Assembly (NCBI GenBank): GCA_964016985.1 | Contig: OZ024827.1 | Span: 75,278,953 to 75,342,952, forward strand | DNA length: 64,000 nucleotides | Direction of reading: 5' to 3' | From: Anodontia alba | Lineage: Eukaryota; Mollusca; Bivalvia; Lucinida; Lucinidae | In this document: piece after piece, positions 1 through 9,419 of the stretch | How positions within the stretch are numbered: the first letter of the stretch is position 1 | How the letters are laid out: every line of letters begins with the position of its first letter | Position numbers and translations under genes: made by a program | Notes under the pieces: model-generated | The model's database searches: none | Told to the model about the DNA's origin: nothing | The model's input: the letters and a program-made list of their open reading frames with translations, nothing else

Positions 1-639
1 AATAATTACATATTATGGTTATTTTAAGTCTGTGTCTGTTCATCGGAAACTGTCCTGTCGCTCCAATTAACAGAATCTAATTAGTTTATAATTCTAATAG
101 CTTAGACTATTACAATTACGTAGCTTCACATATCTAGAATTTTATCCAAAATATCTACATATGTCAGTTATCTATAGGAAACTCCACCGAGTAGACTTTT
201 CCTTATTTATTCAAGACCCTACATAGACTACTTACAGTGTATGGTCTTGGCTTTTTGTTTTACAAATTTTGTTTTGAAAATATTTCTATATTCCTAGCTT
301 TCTTTGCGATGGAATATTTATGTTATGTCTCAATGACTCCCTTTTCTTTTTGAAGCCAATTGTTGTTTCCAAAAAAGAAAAAAAGAAGGGTGGGGGGGGG
401 GGGGGCCAATGTTAGGTCTCTGAGACTTAAGAACTGGCTTCCTCTAGAGTCTACTATTATATATAAGGTTGTTAGATCATAACACCTTAAAGATATGCTA
501 TTTTGTGAATCTAGATCATTCTTTCTATTAAATATAGAATTAGAATGTATCTGATTCCTTTGAGTTTCCTGAGTCTTAACCAGAAGTGGTGAGATATTTT
601 TGGTGTTAGAATTAGGAGAGCACCTCCCTCCTATTCTGC
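1..639. other. no gene recognised; probably CTU1 intron
   Basis: AT-rich sequence with a G tract at about 391-405 and no convincing ORF. It precedes the first visible CTU1 exon and is most likely its intron. Confidence 0.4.
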
Positions 640-1007
640 AAATTCTAGCACATTATCTATAGGTTAATGTATTATGATGTTAAAATGAAGTTTTTTAAAA
701 GTAAAACATATTTTAACGAGTAATACTTAACCTATAGATAATCAATTATCTCCCTCCGCCCACCCTCGCTTATCTCTCCTAATTGTGTCTATTGTTTTAC
801 ACATAAAAGAAACTGACACGTGGTCAATTGAGCGGGAAGAGTTACGTCACACAGGTAACTGCCTAAGGGACCTTCTGGTTTAAGACTTTAATTAACGACT
901 GAAAGATCGTTTTTTCTGTGGAAGGTGTGAGACAGAAGAGAATAGCACATTATCTATAGGTTAAGTATTACTCGTTATAATATGTTTTACTTTTAAAAAA
1001 CTTCATT
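640..1007. repeat. inverted-repeat (foldback) element
   Basis: The block at about 683-741 recurs in reverse complement at 951-1007. Both ends carry ATTATCTATAGGTTAA, which also occurs directly at 652. The arms of about 57 bases flank a 210-base spacer. Confidence 0.7.
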
Positions 1008-1099
1008 TTGTCAATTTTTGACTGAGTTATCTTCCCATGGTAAGATAATGGCGGGGTATTATCGTTTTATGTTTTTATTTGTCTATGGAAGATAAATAT

Positions 1100-1280
1100 A
1101 AATGTATGTTTGTAAAACACTATGCCTTCAACTGTATACTTGTTCCTATCAGAACGTACAGTTGGAAGCAAAAAAAGGGACATAAATCTCATAACATTCT
1201 GATTTTTTTCCTAAAGTTAATCAGGTGGTCCTCTCCTCAGCCCCAGTAGGTCTGCCAAAATATCAAAGCCCAAGCTCAAG
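1100..1280 (+). repeat. dispersed repeat N, copy 1
   Basis: Shares TGTTTGTAAAACACTATGCC and the later AGTTAATCAGGTG..CT with 33272-33440 and 45662-45800. The function is unknown. Confidence 0.6.
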
Positions 1281-1613
1281 TATTTTCTGAGATATATTGT
1301 ACACAAGGTTAAGTATGATGGACTGAATAATTAATTAATGGATGAACAAAGCAAAACCAATTTGGATCCTCATCTTTTTCAAAGTTGGGGACATAATAAG
1401 AACATCAATTATGATGCTTTCAAGACCAACTGTACATGTACAGCTGAGCTTATATTTTTCTGTATATGGGTCAGTGTTTATTCTTGTGTATTAAGAGATG
1501 TGTCATGAAAAGCAACAAAAAACAACAACAACAACAACAACAAAACTTTGGTTTGGACAGATATGTGTGCATCCATAGATGAGACTGTATTCATCTAAGC
1601 ATGCTTACTTCAC

Positions 1614-1836
1614 TTACAGTAAATGTCCTAAGATTTTGAACACTTTATTCCATACTTTTTTTTGCCTAATTTTTGCTTTTAATGCATTTGTTTCTTAAAA
1701 TACTTGGTTGAATGGCAAACGGTGTAGACCCTGGTCAGACTGCTCCTTCAGGAGCAGTCTGATCTGGGTCTGTACTGTTTGCATGTGCCATTTTGTCAGC
1801 CACTTTGGTGTACGAAATTTTAGACATTTACCTTAG
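1614..1836. repeat. MITE frame A, copy 1
   Basis: Frame A is about 210-220 bp. Its ends are (TA)CGGTAAATGTCCTAAAATTT and the reverse complement, and the centre is the shared hairpin core GCAAACAGTGTAGACC..GGTCTACACTGTTTGC. The copy at 43311-43538 shows a TA target duplication, which suggests a Tc1/mariner-type mobiliser. This copy lies in a CTU1 intron. Confidence 0.75.
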
Positions 1837-1926
1837 GCTATATTGGGAGTTGGTGGATGTTAACTGCTAAAGCACCAGTCTTTGAAAAATAACTTCTCTG
1901 TCCTTATCTATCCATTTTGTTTTCAG

Positions 1927-1986
1927 ATATAATACATTCAGGAGAAAGTTTGTCAGTGAAGAAAGATATTCGTATGCCAGTGCAGG
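1927..1986 (+). CDS. CTU1: CTU1 internal exon (IIHSGE segment)
   Basis: The acceptor tttcag lies just before 1927 and the donor GTGAGT starts at 1987. The exon begins with the last two bases of a codon and ends with the first base of a Gly codon. It encodes [19 protein letters not shown], which in CTU1 proteins directly precedes the C-terminal cysteine cluster. Confidence 0.82.
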
Positions 1987-4900
1987 GTGAGTTCCTCCAC
2001 TTTTAACGTTGGTGTCATGGATCTGTATCCCCGAATTTCTAAAGTGGACTCTTCCATCTACGAATCTGGTCAGAAGCATTGTTACAAATAGGGGCCTTAG
2101 TCAAAAACCGAAACAGAATGTCAAACAGTGTAGATCCTGATGAAATGTCTCATTATGCACCATCTCATCGGGATCTAGTCTACATTGTTTGTAAAAAACT
2201 TGCAGGGCTGAAATGGTTAAACCACTCTTTTGTTTTATTCGGCAGACGACAAATGGATGGAATTTTTTTCTGTTTTTTTTTTTTTTTTTTTCAAAGAAAA
2301 ATGGTTTTAACATTTTATTTAAACTGTCTCCGAGACAATTTGCATGAAAACAATTTACATAAAATATCAAGGTCTGTTTTGTTGGAAAAATATTTTAAAA
2401 TTTTTACCCACCAATCTAAGCGTTAATTGAGGTAACTCTTGCACATTCAAATTTTAGGAAAAGTGTGGTAAGGAGTTATCCCTGCCCTGCCTTTGCAAAC
2501 AGTGTAGATATAGATCCAACTGATCTCGATATGCGTTATTTGTCATTAAATATGTGAATTTGTTTCAACAATCGGGGTTAAGTAATTTGATTAGCTGACA
2601 GTGAGAAATGGGCATGGCAGCTTAATTTATTCAGCATAACAAAGGTTAAGTTGTCCAAACACGGTTATTATGCTATAATGTTTTGCCAAACCATGGTAAT
2701 GGATAATAGGAACCGGATTCTGACAGAACATTGTTACTAATATTTAACCCTTGCCATGCTGAATAAATTAAGATGCCAAGCCCATTGTGTGTTACAAATG
2801 CACATTTCTAGTTTGTTTTTGTGTTTTTGTAGGAATTTGTGAGAGATGTGGTTACATATCCAGTAACCCTATTTGTAAGGCCTGTGTTATGTTAGAGGGA
2901 CTGAACAAAGGACTGCCAAGGTTTGTACCTTTTGATATTTTGTAAATCTGTGCTGTAATCACAATTCTAGGTAAGGGTGGTGGGAGGGGACAAGGGAGGG
3001 GGAGCTTCTAGATAAATATATTTCTTGTTTCTCCATTAACATGTAATGGGTACTCATTTATTACAGGTGCCTTTGTGACTATTTGCAATGCATATTTTTT
3101 CATCAACAATAAATCCTTAAGGCGCCCATCACAACTACACTAGACATTATTTTTATTTATTTATTTTTTTTTTCATTTTTCGTAGAAAATAAGTCTTGAT
3201 ATTTCATCTGAATCGTCTGCCATGCAGACAATTCACATGAAATATCAAGACTTATTTTCTATGAAAAGTGAAAAAAATTAGAATGTTGTCTGCTACAAAT
3301 TTTACTTGGCACTTTAAGAGTTAAGCAAATATGAGTATTTTTGATTGAAGAAAAAGCTTACCTATGGTTGTTAATCTGTGTAATATTGATCTTTTGACTT
3401 ATCCCAGTACAAATTGATCTTTAATAGATCTATGAAATTATTGACTAGCATAGACACAGGTCAGCATGATCAGGGTCTATGCTGGATGCTGACATTGTAC
3501 CGGTATTTGATGTATAATTATAATGGTTCGGTAAGTGACAACTAGAATCCCTGATCAGACTATGAAGATGATCAGACTGATCATAGTCTTAAACTTTCCC
3601 ACTCTCTGGGTAAATTCAACAGATGACAGCTTTATGATATTTTTCTTATTTTTTACGCGAAAATAAAATTTGATGTTTCTTGCAAATTGTCTCCAGTTTT
3701 TATTTTCTCCAGAAAATAAGATTTGACATTTCTTGCAAATTGTCTCCTCAAACCTTATTTTCTGGGGAAAATAAGAAAAATGTTTCAAAGCATTGTCTGC
3801 TGAAATTTTTTCCAAGCATGCTCAGTGTTGAGCAGAGATGGTTGTTGGGTGCACTATCATACAGTTTGCACAATATCAATCCTTCTGCTGCCGGCCTCCG
3901 TGGCTCAGTTGGATGCTCCGTCCGACTGGAGACCAGAAGGTGGCGCATTCAACCCCCGCCGAGGTCTGCAACATTCTATTTTGGATATATTTTCTACGGT
4001 CATTCTCTCCCTTCTGCTGATTCAAGAAGGGCAGTTGTCAGTTTCTGGCGAAAGAATGAGCACAATACTGGTTAACCGCTTAGAGGATGAAGCCTGTCCA
4101 GTAAACGTGTGGTTAGGTAAACTGACCGTGTTCGACATGACCCCATTGGGTTGACTGGGCCGTAAAACCTCAACACAAACAAACAATCCTTCTGCTGATT
4201 CAAGAAGGGCAGTTGTTACTGGCTAAAGAATGTGCACAAGTACTGATTCACTGCTTAGAGGGCTAAGCCTGCTAAGGAAAAGTGTGAGGAGGTTAACTGA
4301 TCACCTGACACAATCTTAACAGTGTTGACTGGGTTTGAATCCCGCTGGAGACAGAATTCAGCCCATGACAGTATGGCACTTCATTGCACAGAGCCTTTCA
4401 TTGTCACCCTTCCATCGTCTCATTATGACTTATGAATAATATTGAAAGGGACATAAGACACCAAAATCATCATCTTTCCAAAGATATTTCTCCTAAAATT
4501 TGAATAAGTCCATTTGACTACTGGTGGTTGAATGGGCAACAATGTAGACCCAGATCAGATGTCACAGAATGTGGCATCTGATATGGGTCTACACTGTCCA
4601 TGCATTTCTGTCTGAATACTTAGGGTAAATATGTAAAAGAAAAAAAAAGGTATAGATATATTTTTTATTTCTCTGTAAAAAACATATGTTGTGGGTACTC
4701 ATTAGAAGCACCAGGCTGGGGTGCTGTGATTTAAATGTATATCCATATGCAGATGACAAGAAAGACCCAGATCTATCTGATATTTCTGTAATCTGGTCAG
4801 GGGTTTCTTTGCCTGCTTTTGCTGTTTGCATATGACCAGTCTTGTATGCTGTGAAATAACTGTTTTCCTGGATCAGGCTTCTTTAACCTTTACCACTATC

Positions 4901-6440
4901 TTTGCAAATTCAGCAGATGACAGCGGGCCTTGGTGGCTCAGTTCGATGCGCATCTGACTGGTGATGAGATTGCGGGTTCGACCCCTACCGGGTTGGCAAC
5001 ATTCTTTTGTGGAGATTGATCACAAAATATTTTCTATGGTTATTCTCTCCCTTCCGCTGATTGAAGAAGAGCAGTTGTCAGTTTCTGGTGAAAGAATGTG
5101 CACCACACTGGTTAACAGCTTAGAGGACTTAGCCTGCCCAGTAAACATGTTGTTAGGTAAACTGACTATGCTTCCCATGACCCCATTGGGTTGACTGGGC
5201 CGTAAAACCTCAACACAAACAAATCAGCAGATGACTAATCAGTAATATATTCCTTATTTTTCCCAGAAAATACGCTTTGACAATTTGCATGAAATGTCGA
5301 AGCCTGTTTTCTGGGAAAAATAGGAAAAATGCTTAAAATTTTTACCCAGCATGCCAAGCATTAAGGGAATAGATACACTTTCAGGGGAGGTAGTTGTCAA
5401 AATGCTTTTTGTAACCCTTCTGAAAGGGGTCTACTCTGAAAGGAAAGAGTTCACTCCCCTTGGGAGTAAATTCTTTCCTTTCAGAGCAGATCTTTTTTAA
5501 GAAGGAGCTTGGTTTGTAGAAAAGCCAACAGGAAGTCAAAAAAAGTTGTCTCCCTTGACAAAAATGGCTAAATTCTCCTAAGCAAATCAAGTCTCTTTCA
5601 GAAAGCAATACTTATGATCATTCAACCATTTTCCACCTTCCTTTTCACTTTCAGGTTGGGTATAGGAAAGACACACAAGGAGCGTAGAAAGGTAAGAAAA
5701 TAGATTAAAAAATATTTCATAGGACTCTTCTACAGCAGACATGCATAATGATTTCGCCGTGAATGTGTTTGCCTCCCTCTCAAAGAGGCTACTCTAAATA
5801 AAAGAATTTTACTCCTGGTTGAGTAGGGGCTACTCTTAAATCCTTTAAGAGTTACCCTTTTGAAGAGGGATTCTTGTACAATGAAGCAAATCCCATTCTG
5901 CTAGTGTGATCTCGCTTTGAAAGAGGACACAAACATTTTAACTTAGAGTGCTGTTACTTGGAAGTACATGTATATCAGTTCACTACAAGACTAACAGTGA
6001 GTGCATTACAAATAAAAATGATCAGTGTTGCAAATAGAAACTAATAGATTAATAGAAGATATTTTAAAGTATTATGTATTTCCTTAGAAGACAATTTGCA
6101 AGAAATGTCTAAGCCTATTTTCTGAGAAAAATAAGAAGAATATCATAAGTTTGTTGTCTGCTGAATTTGCCCAGAATGTCATAACGGTTAAACACCTCAT
6201 CATTACTACTTTCAGATGGCACAGATGCTGGCTGACAAGGATGACAGTATGTCTTCTGCTTCCGACTCCACATCTGATCTCTCTGCTGTTGACTCACTGG
6301 CTTCCTGTTCCTCAGATATAGAATCATTGGCTGATAAAAATAGCTGTCATTGCAGGAACCAATCAGATCAGACTTCTGAAGAGGACCAATCAAATTTACC
6401 GCAGAAACAGTCACATGCCTGTTCTCAGGATGGCCTATAG
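1927..6440 (+). CDS. CTU1: CTU1 (cytosolic tRNA 2-thiolation protein 1), 3' part, spliced
   Basis: Join 1927-1986, 2833-2920, 5655-5691 and 6216-6440 (136 residues, stop TAG). CTU1/Ncs6 works with CTU2 in the cytosol to put sulfur, supplied by the URM1 relay, on U34 of tRNAs for Lys, Glu and Gln. Seen: the conserved C-terminal segment with IIHSGE, the zinc-type motif [16 protein letters not shown] (CxxC-x8-CxxC), the block LLEGLN-like [11 protein letters not shown], and [12 protein letters not shown]. All junctions are AG/GT and every codon phase matches, which rules out chance ORFs. The N-terminal ATP-pyrophosphatase domain (SGGxDS loop) is not here and must lie left of base 1. The last exon adds a 74-residue Ser/Asp-rich tail that I do not recognise as conserved; it could be lineage-specific. 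The 2.7 kb intron before exon 5655 carries two SINEs. The identification comes from remembered family motifs, not a search. Confidence 0.88.
2210..2428. repeat. foldback frame J, copy 1 (eroded)
   Basis: Frame J has arms TTTTTCTTATTTTTCCCAGA and ACATTTCATGCAAATTGTCT with their reverse complements. It starts near TTAACGCTTAGCAC or TTTACCCAGCATGC and ends at GTCATCTGCTGAATTTGCCC. Here a poly(T) tract breaks the left arm. Confidence 0.6.
2480..2648. repeat. MITE frame B, copy 1 (eroded)
   Basis: Frame B runs TTAACCCTTGTCATGCTGAA to the reverse complement and has the shared hairpin core on one side. Here the right end AACAAAGGTTAA survives and the core is half lost. A second end fragment lies at 2746-2790. 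Confidence 0.6.
2833..2920 (+). CDS. CTU1: CTU1 exon with the CxxC-x8-CxxC zinc motif
   Basis: The acceptor is tttttgtag and the donor is AAG|GTTTGT. Translation [20 protein letters not shown] then EGLNKGLP. The four cysteines are the C-terminal metal-binding set of the CTU1/TtcA-related family. The first base pair completes Gly and the last two start Arg. Confidence 0.88.
3117..3322. repeat. foldback frame I, copy 1
   Basis: Frame I arms include AGAAAATAAGTCTTGATATT and TTCACATGAAATATCAAGAC. The right end reads GCTACAAATTTTACTTGGCA..TTTAAGAGTTAA. The inner arms pair over about 60 bases. Confidence 0.7.
3595..3825. repeat. foldback frame J, copy 2
   Basis: From CCCACTCTCTGGGTAAATTC to CCAAGCATGCTCAGTG. 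The middle is tripled: ATTTGACATTTCTTGCAAAT recurs as a direct repeat (3669 and 3722). Confidence 0.65.
3891..4183 (+). mobile_element. tRNA-derived SINE, copy 1
   Basis: The head has an A box (TGGCTCAGTTGGATGC) and B box (TTCAACCCCC) like a tRNA gene. The body of about 230 bp ends TGGGCCGTAAAACC and the tail is TCAACACAAACAAA. The 14 bp target duplication CAATCCTTCTGCTG lies at 3877-3890 and 4184-4197. It is in a CTU1 intron, sense strand, and landed inside an older SINE-like body fragment (to about 4310). Confidence 0.92.
4198..4310 (+). repeat. older SINE body fragment
   Basis: ATTCAAGAAGGGCAGTTGTT and the following bases match the body of the SINE beside it in diverged form. It probably formed the target of that insertion together with 3877-3890. 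Confidence 0.6.
4311..4485. other. intron sequence, nothing recognised
   Basis: CTU1 intron. A related stretch (CACAGAGCCTTTCATTGTCA and nearby bases) recurs inverted near 37050-37160, so this may be an old repeat. Confidence 0.4.
4488..4635. repeat. MITE frame F, copy 1
   Basis: Frame F starts near ACCCTAAGTATTGGGACACC, has AAATTTGAACAAGTCCATTT and the shared core, and ends CAATACTTAGGGTAAATATG. This copy keeps the second half of the left arm, the core and the right end. Confidence 0.65.
4636..4745. repeat. foldback frame H, half copy
   Basis: Frame H is built on AACATATGTTGTGGGTACTC ATTAGAAGTGC and its reverse complement. Only the left arm is present here. Confidence 0.6.
4882..5364. repeat. 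foldback frame J, split by a SINE
   Basis: The left end TTTAACCTTTACCACTATC to TCAGCAGATGAC and the right part from 5236 (CAGAAAATACGCTTTGACAA onward) form one element, interrupted by the SINE at 4922-5223. Confidence 0.75.
4922..5223 (+). mobile_element. tRNA-derived SINE, copy 2
   Basis: Same family as 3891-4183. The B box GGTTCGACCCC matches the tRNA consensus exactly. The 12 bp target duplication TCAGCAGATGAC lies at 4910-4921 and 5224-5235, so it inserted into a frame J foldback. Confidence 0.92.
5365..5640. repeat. repeat with an internal hairpin (Q family)
   Basis: CTCTGAAAGGAAAGAG..CTTTCCTTTCAGAG (5433-5486) forms a hairpin with arms of about 25 bases. Related text recurs at 5750-5880, 25450-25560, 26410-26620 and 45480-45595, including AAGTTGTCTCCCTT. 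Confidence 0.6.
5655..5691 (+). CDS. CTU1: CTU1 short exon (LGIGK block)
   Basis: A 37-base exon between cactttcag and GTAAGA. It completes the Arg codon and encodes [12 protein letters not shown], the conserved block after the zinc motif. If its intron is retained, translation stops after three more codons, which would give a CTU1 lacking the tail. Confidence 0.85.
5740..5900. repeat. Q-like repeat in CTU1 intron
   Basis: CTCCCTCTCAAAGAGGCTAC and later TTTTGAAGAGGGATTCTTG resemble the neighbouring Q repeat. Confidence 0.45.
6083..6195. repeat. foldback frame J, right half
   Basis: GACAATTTGCAAGAAATGTC to TGCTGAATTTGCCCAGAATG. It ends about 20 bases before the last CTU1 exon. Confidence 0.6.
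6216..6440 (+). CDS. CTU1: CTU1 last coding exon, Ser/Asp-rich tail
   Basis: The acceptor ctactttcag precedes 6216. Phase 0 fits the previous exon and the frame stays open for 74 codons to TAG at 6438-6440. The start ATG in this exon is an internal Met. The tail is rich in Ser, Asp and Gln and has no predicted fold. That it is translated rests on the phase match and clean splice site only. Confidence 0.7.
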   Translation: MAQMLADKDDSMSSASDSTSDLSAVDSLASCSSDIESLADKNSCHCRNQSDQTSEEDQSNLPQKQSHACSQDGL

Positions 6441-6790
6441 AGCTGCTGCAACAGTGATCAATCAAATAAAAGCATAGAAAATAATGTCCTAGGTATATCA
6501 AAGATGAACTTAGGTGCAAAGAAGCCAGATCCTGTATTGCTTGACTTTTGACCTGAACTTTATTTTAACTGTGAGTTGGAACATGAGAAAAACACCATAT
6601 GACATGCCCAGTGAAGAATTGGATCTGCCTGTGCATATAGTGCATTCTGATCACAGCCTTTTCTATTCATCATTATATTCTACAGTACTTTAAGTGGACA
6701 ATGAAGGTCTTGATTTGAGCAGGTTGAGCTGGTTCAGTTGTTATCTGGGTAAGTGATAAGGGTCTTTTTCTCATGTTGCAACTCATATAA
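6441..6790 (+). other. probable CTU1 3' UTR
   Basis: This is unique-looking sequence after the CTU1 stop with no ORF or repeat that I recognise. It is likely 3' UTR if the distal poly(A) signals are used. Confidence 0.35.
6465..6470 (+). promoter_or_regulatory. candidate poly(A) signal of CTU1
   Basis: AATAAA lies 25 bases after the CTU1 stop. Use of this signal would give a very short 3' UTR. A second group lies at 7109-7127. Confidence 0.35.
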
Positions 6791-6796
6791 TTTCAT

Positions 6797-7006
6797 TAAC
6801 ACTTTGCATGCTGGGTAAAAATTTCAACAGATGACATTTTGAAATACTTTTCTTATTTTTCCTAGAAAATAGGGTCAGGCACTTCATGCAAATTGTCTCC
6901 TTAGGAGACAATTGCATGAAGTGCCAGATCCTATTTTCTTGGAAAAATAAGAAAAATATCACCATTTTGTCACCTGCTGAATCTGCCTGTAGCATGATAA
7001 GTGTTA
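6797..7006. repeat. foldback frame J, full copy
   Basis: Runs from TTAACACTTTGCATGCTGGG to CATGATAAGTGTTA with two well-paired arms around 6900. It lies in the possible CTU1 3' UTR. Confidence 0.75.
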
Positions 7007-7108
7007 GTTTATTAGCAGAGAATTTTTTTTACCATTAGTATTATCTTTTATCATTAATATTACTTTTGGTAGATATATTTTTAAAGCCACTGTATGAAAA
7101 TAATGCTG

Positions 7109-7127
7109 AATAAAGAGGTGCAATAAA
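7109..7127 (+). promoter_or_regulatory. distal candidate poly(A) signals of CTU1
   Basis: Two AATAAA hexamers lie at 7109 and 7122, after a foldback element. They are the most plausible distal 3' end, about 680 bases after the stop. Confidence 0.35.
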
Positions 7128-7279
7128 AATGGTGTTTATTTTGTTAAAAAAATAAAGCCTTTTACAGCTAAAGCATAGGTTGACATGTGTTCCACCGTAC
7201 CTTAATACTTTGCACACTGGGAAAAAATTTCGGGAGACATTTTAAATTATTTTGCCTTGGAAAATGGCGCTTAAATTTT

Positions 7280-7671
7280 CAGCCTTATACCTTAAAGAGT
7301 AAAGAGTATTTTATGTAAAAACATCATACTTTCCGATGATAAGCCAGTATGATCAGAAGTTTGACCTAAAAACAAAGTAGGTCACAGAGTCCTATATTTC
7401 ACAGTCCAGTGATTTACCTTGAAGAATATTTAGTGTATGAACATCATAAAGTGGAACCTCCACTAACGATCACCTCCGATGAGCAGTCACCTCCGTTAAT
7501 GGCCATTTTTATCCCCCCCCCCCCCCCCTCCCCCTCATACATCATCTTTCTGATGATGAGCCAGTATGATCAGAAGTTTGACGTAAAACAAAGTAGGTCA
7601 CATTGTCCTGTATTTCACAGTCCAGTGATTTACCTTATATCTTGAAGAATATTTGGTGTATAAACATCATA
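7280..7671. repeat. module array with a duplicated Tigger end
   Basis: Modules of about 145 bp (AAGTTTGAC..TAGGTCACA..CCAGTGATTT..CATCATACTTTC). The stretch from 7347 repeats with a shift of about 215 bases from 7562, and it includes a copy of the Tigger-type end GTGGAACCTCCACT and a C tract. Confidence 0.65.
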
Positions 7672-8153
7672 CAGAGGAACCTCCACTAATGGTCACCTCT
7701 GATGAGCAGTCACCTCCCATTAATGGCCATTTTTATCCCCCCCCCCCCCCACCCCCCCCACCCCCACCAAAAAATACGATGATAAGTTAATTATTTTGAT
7801 ATGTATCTTTTTTTTTTTCAAAAAAAATATGTAATAAGCAAAATAATTCGTTTGTTACACAGTCTTAATTTCTTTTTTTCAAGTACCTCGCGACATTGAC
7901 CTTCAAAGGTCAGTGCGTGATCAACCGGTGTCAATTACAACCGCATGGCTTGTGTTTATCGAACAATTAAAGACTGATTAATTGATTAAAGGACTATTAA
8001 TGATTGACCGTTGTTGTTTACGCCTATAGGCAATTGCGATGGTCAAATCACTGAACGCGAATTTCTCAAAGTGATTATTGACACGTCTTTCGAGTAAATA
8101 AACAACTCTACTTTCAGTTTCGCTATTCCTATTCAGTTGACTCGCTTGTAAAC

Positions 8154-8273
8154 ATGGCTTCTAAAACGAGTAAAGTGTTGATTCTAGACGAATGCATTAA
8201 AGCAATTAAGCTGGCAGAATTGGGAAAAAGCTCCAGAAAAGTCGCGGAAGAGTTTGGTATGGGTCGTACATAA
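8154..8273 (+). pseudogene. transposase N-terminal HTH fragment (CENP-B/pogo type)
   Basis: A 39-codon ORF opens with ATG and holds IKAIKLAELGKSSRKVAEEF followed by GMGRT. This is the first helix-turn-helix pattern of Tigger/pogo and CENP-B-like proteins (K-IKL-E-GKS-R-VA-EFG). It stops at TAA inside that helix, so it is a remnant. Confidence 0.75.
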
Positions 8274-8285
8274 TTTCAAGAAATG

Positions 8286-8396
8286 TTGAAATATGGCAAA
8301 CAGTGTAGACTCTGATCAGATGCTGCATCCTGCGACATCTGATCAGAGTCTACACTGTTTGCAAAGGCCTATCTATCCCAATACTTAGTGTTAGTA
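8286..8396. repeat. MITE core (frame F right end) inside the Tigger-like element
   Basis: GCAAACAGTGTAGACTCTGA..TCAGAGTCTACACTGTTTGC is a near-perfect hairpin followed by CCCAATACTTAG. It lies just after the transposase fragment. Confidence 0.75.
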
Positions 8397-8729
8397 TGGT
8401 ATAGTAATTAGCATGCTTCTGAATGCTTCTTGAGCAAACAGTAATTTTTATCCTAAAATTGATCAGAATAAACAAAATATAATTGTTATTTTGGACAATT
8501 TGCCATGTTACAAGCAATAAATAGATAAATATAGATAGATACCATTATGCTGAATGAGTATCATAATCATAGTGTGAATTTCACTAACAGCCCATTGTTT
8601 GGGCTGTATCAGTCCTCCAGCTGTCTCAAAATTGCCTGTGAGTGAGTACCTCCGCTGAGCAGCCACCTCCCTTAAGCAGCTAAAATTGGCCATTCTCCTG
8701 GGTGGCTTCTTAATAGAGGTTCCACTGTA

Positions 8730-9235
8730 GTTTCAGATTATAAGTCCATATGACCCAAAGTTTGACTGCAATAAATGTAGGTCACAGTGACCTATATTTC
8801 ACAGTCCAGTGATTTTGCCTTATATATTGAAGGGTATTTCATATGTAAACATCATACTTTCCAATTATGGGACAGTAAGACCTGAAGTTCAACCTCAAAA
8901 TAAATGTAGGTCACACTGAGCTGTATTTCACAGTTCAGTAATTTATATTTTTATCTTGAAAAGTATTGCATTATAAACACAATACTTTCAGAATATCCTT
9001 AAGTATCACCTGAAGCTTAACCTAAAATTAAATGTAACTTATATCTTGAAGAATATTTGGTCTATAAATATCATACTTTCGAATAATAAGTCAGTATGAC
9101 CCAAAGTTTGACTTCAAAATAAATGATGGTCACGGTGACATATTTCATGGTGACCAGTGATTTTGTCTTATATCTTGAAGAGTAATTCATGTATAAACAT
9201 TATACTTTCTGATTATGAATCAGTGTTACTTACTT
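8730..9235. repeat. module array, right part
   Basis: Continues the modules of 7280-7671 (AAATGTAGGTCAC, CAGTCCAGTGATTTT, TAAACATCATACTTTC) for about four units. The Tigger-like element therefore lies within one array. Confidence 0.7.
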
Positions 9236-9419
9236 CCTTATGGTTTATACTCATATGACTTTGCCCAATGCAGGTTTGACATTGACTCCCGTGGAATTAT
9301 GTCCCCACACCTATGGGAAGGGGGATATATTAGTTTTAATGCAGATCCCATTAGCATCCTCTTTCAAAGTTGTTCAAAAGAATTACATTCCACTAGAACT
9401 CTGGTTGCCAACAATAAGG

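Larger units (their letters stand above)
7672..8727 (+). mobile_element. pogo/Tigger-like DNA element, non-autonomous
   Basis: The ends CAGAGGAACCTC and GAGGTTCCACTG are 12 bp inverted repeats with one mismatch, flanked by TA on both sides (7670-7671 and 8728-8729). The target preference fits the Tc1/mariner-pogo class. Inside are a C tract, a plausible 5' leader and a short fragment of a transposase DNA-binding domain. A frame F MITE interrupts it at about 8286-8396. The catalytic DDE part is absent. Confidence 0.8.

Noticed and set aside
2079..2426. 115-codon ORF with a poly-Phe run
   Set aside because: Runs through a T tract and a MITE.
3891..3965. tRNA gene
   Set aside because: A and B boxes are present, but the cloverleaf is decayed and it is fixed to a 230 bp body with target duplications, so it is a SINE head.
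4961..5194. ORFs in the SINE (also at 3825-4154 and 35373-35561)
   Set aside because: They recur because the SINE recurs; no coding role is known for tRNA-derived SINEs.
6115..6519. 134-codon ORF on the minus strand over the last CTU1 exon
   Set aside because: It is antisense to a phase-confirmed exon and to a foldback; its translation is not protein-like.
8154..8273. host CENP-B-like gene
   Set aside because: Only 39 codons, inside a transposon with inverted ends and TA flanks.
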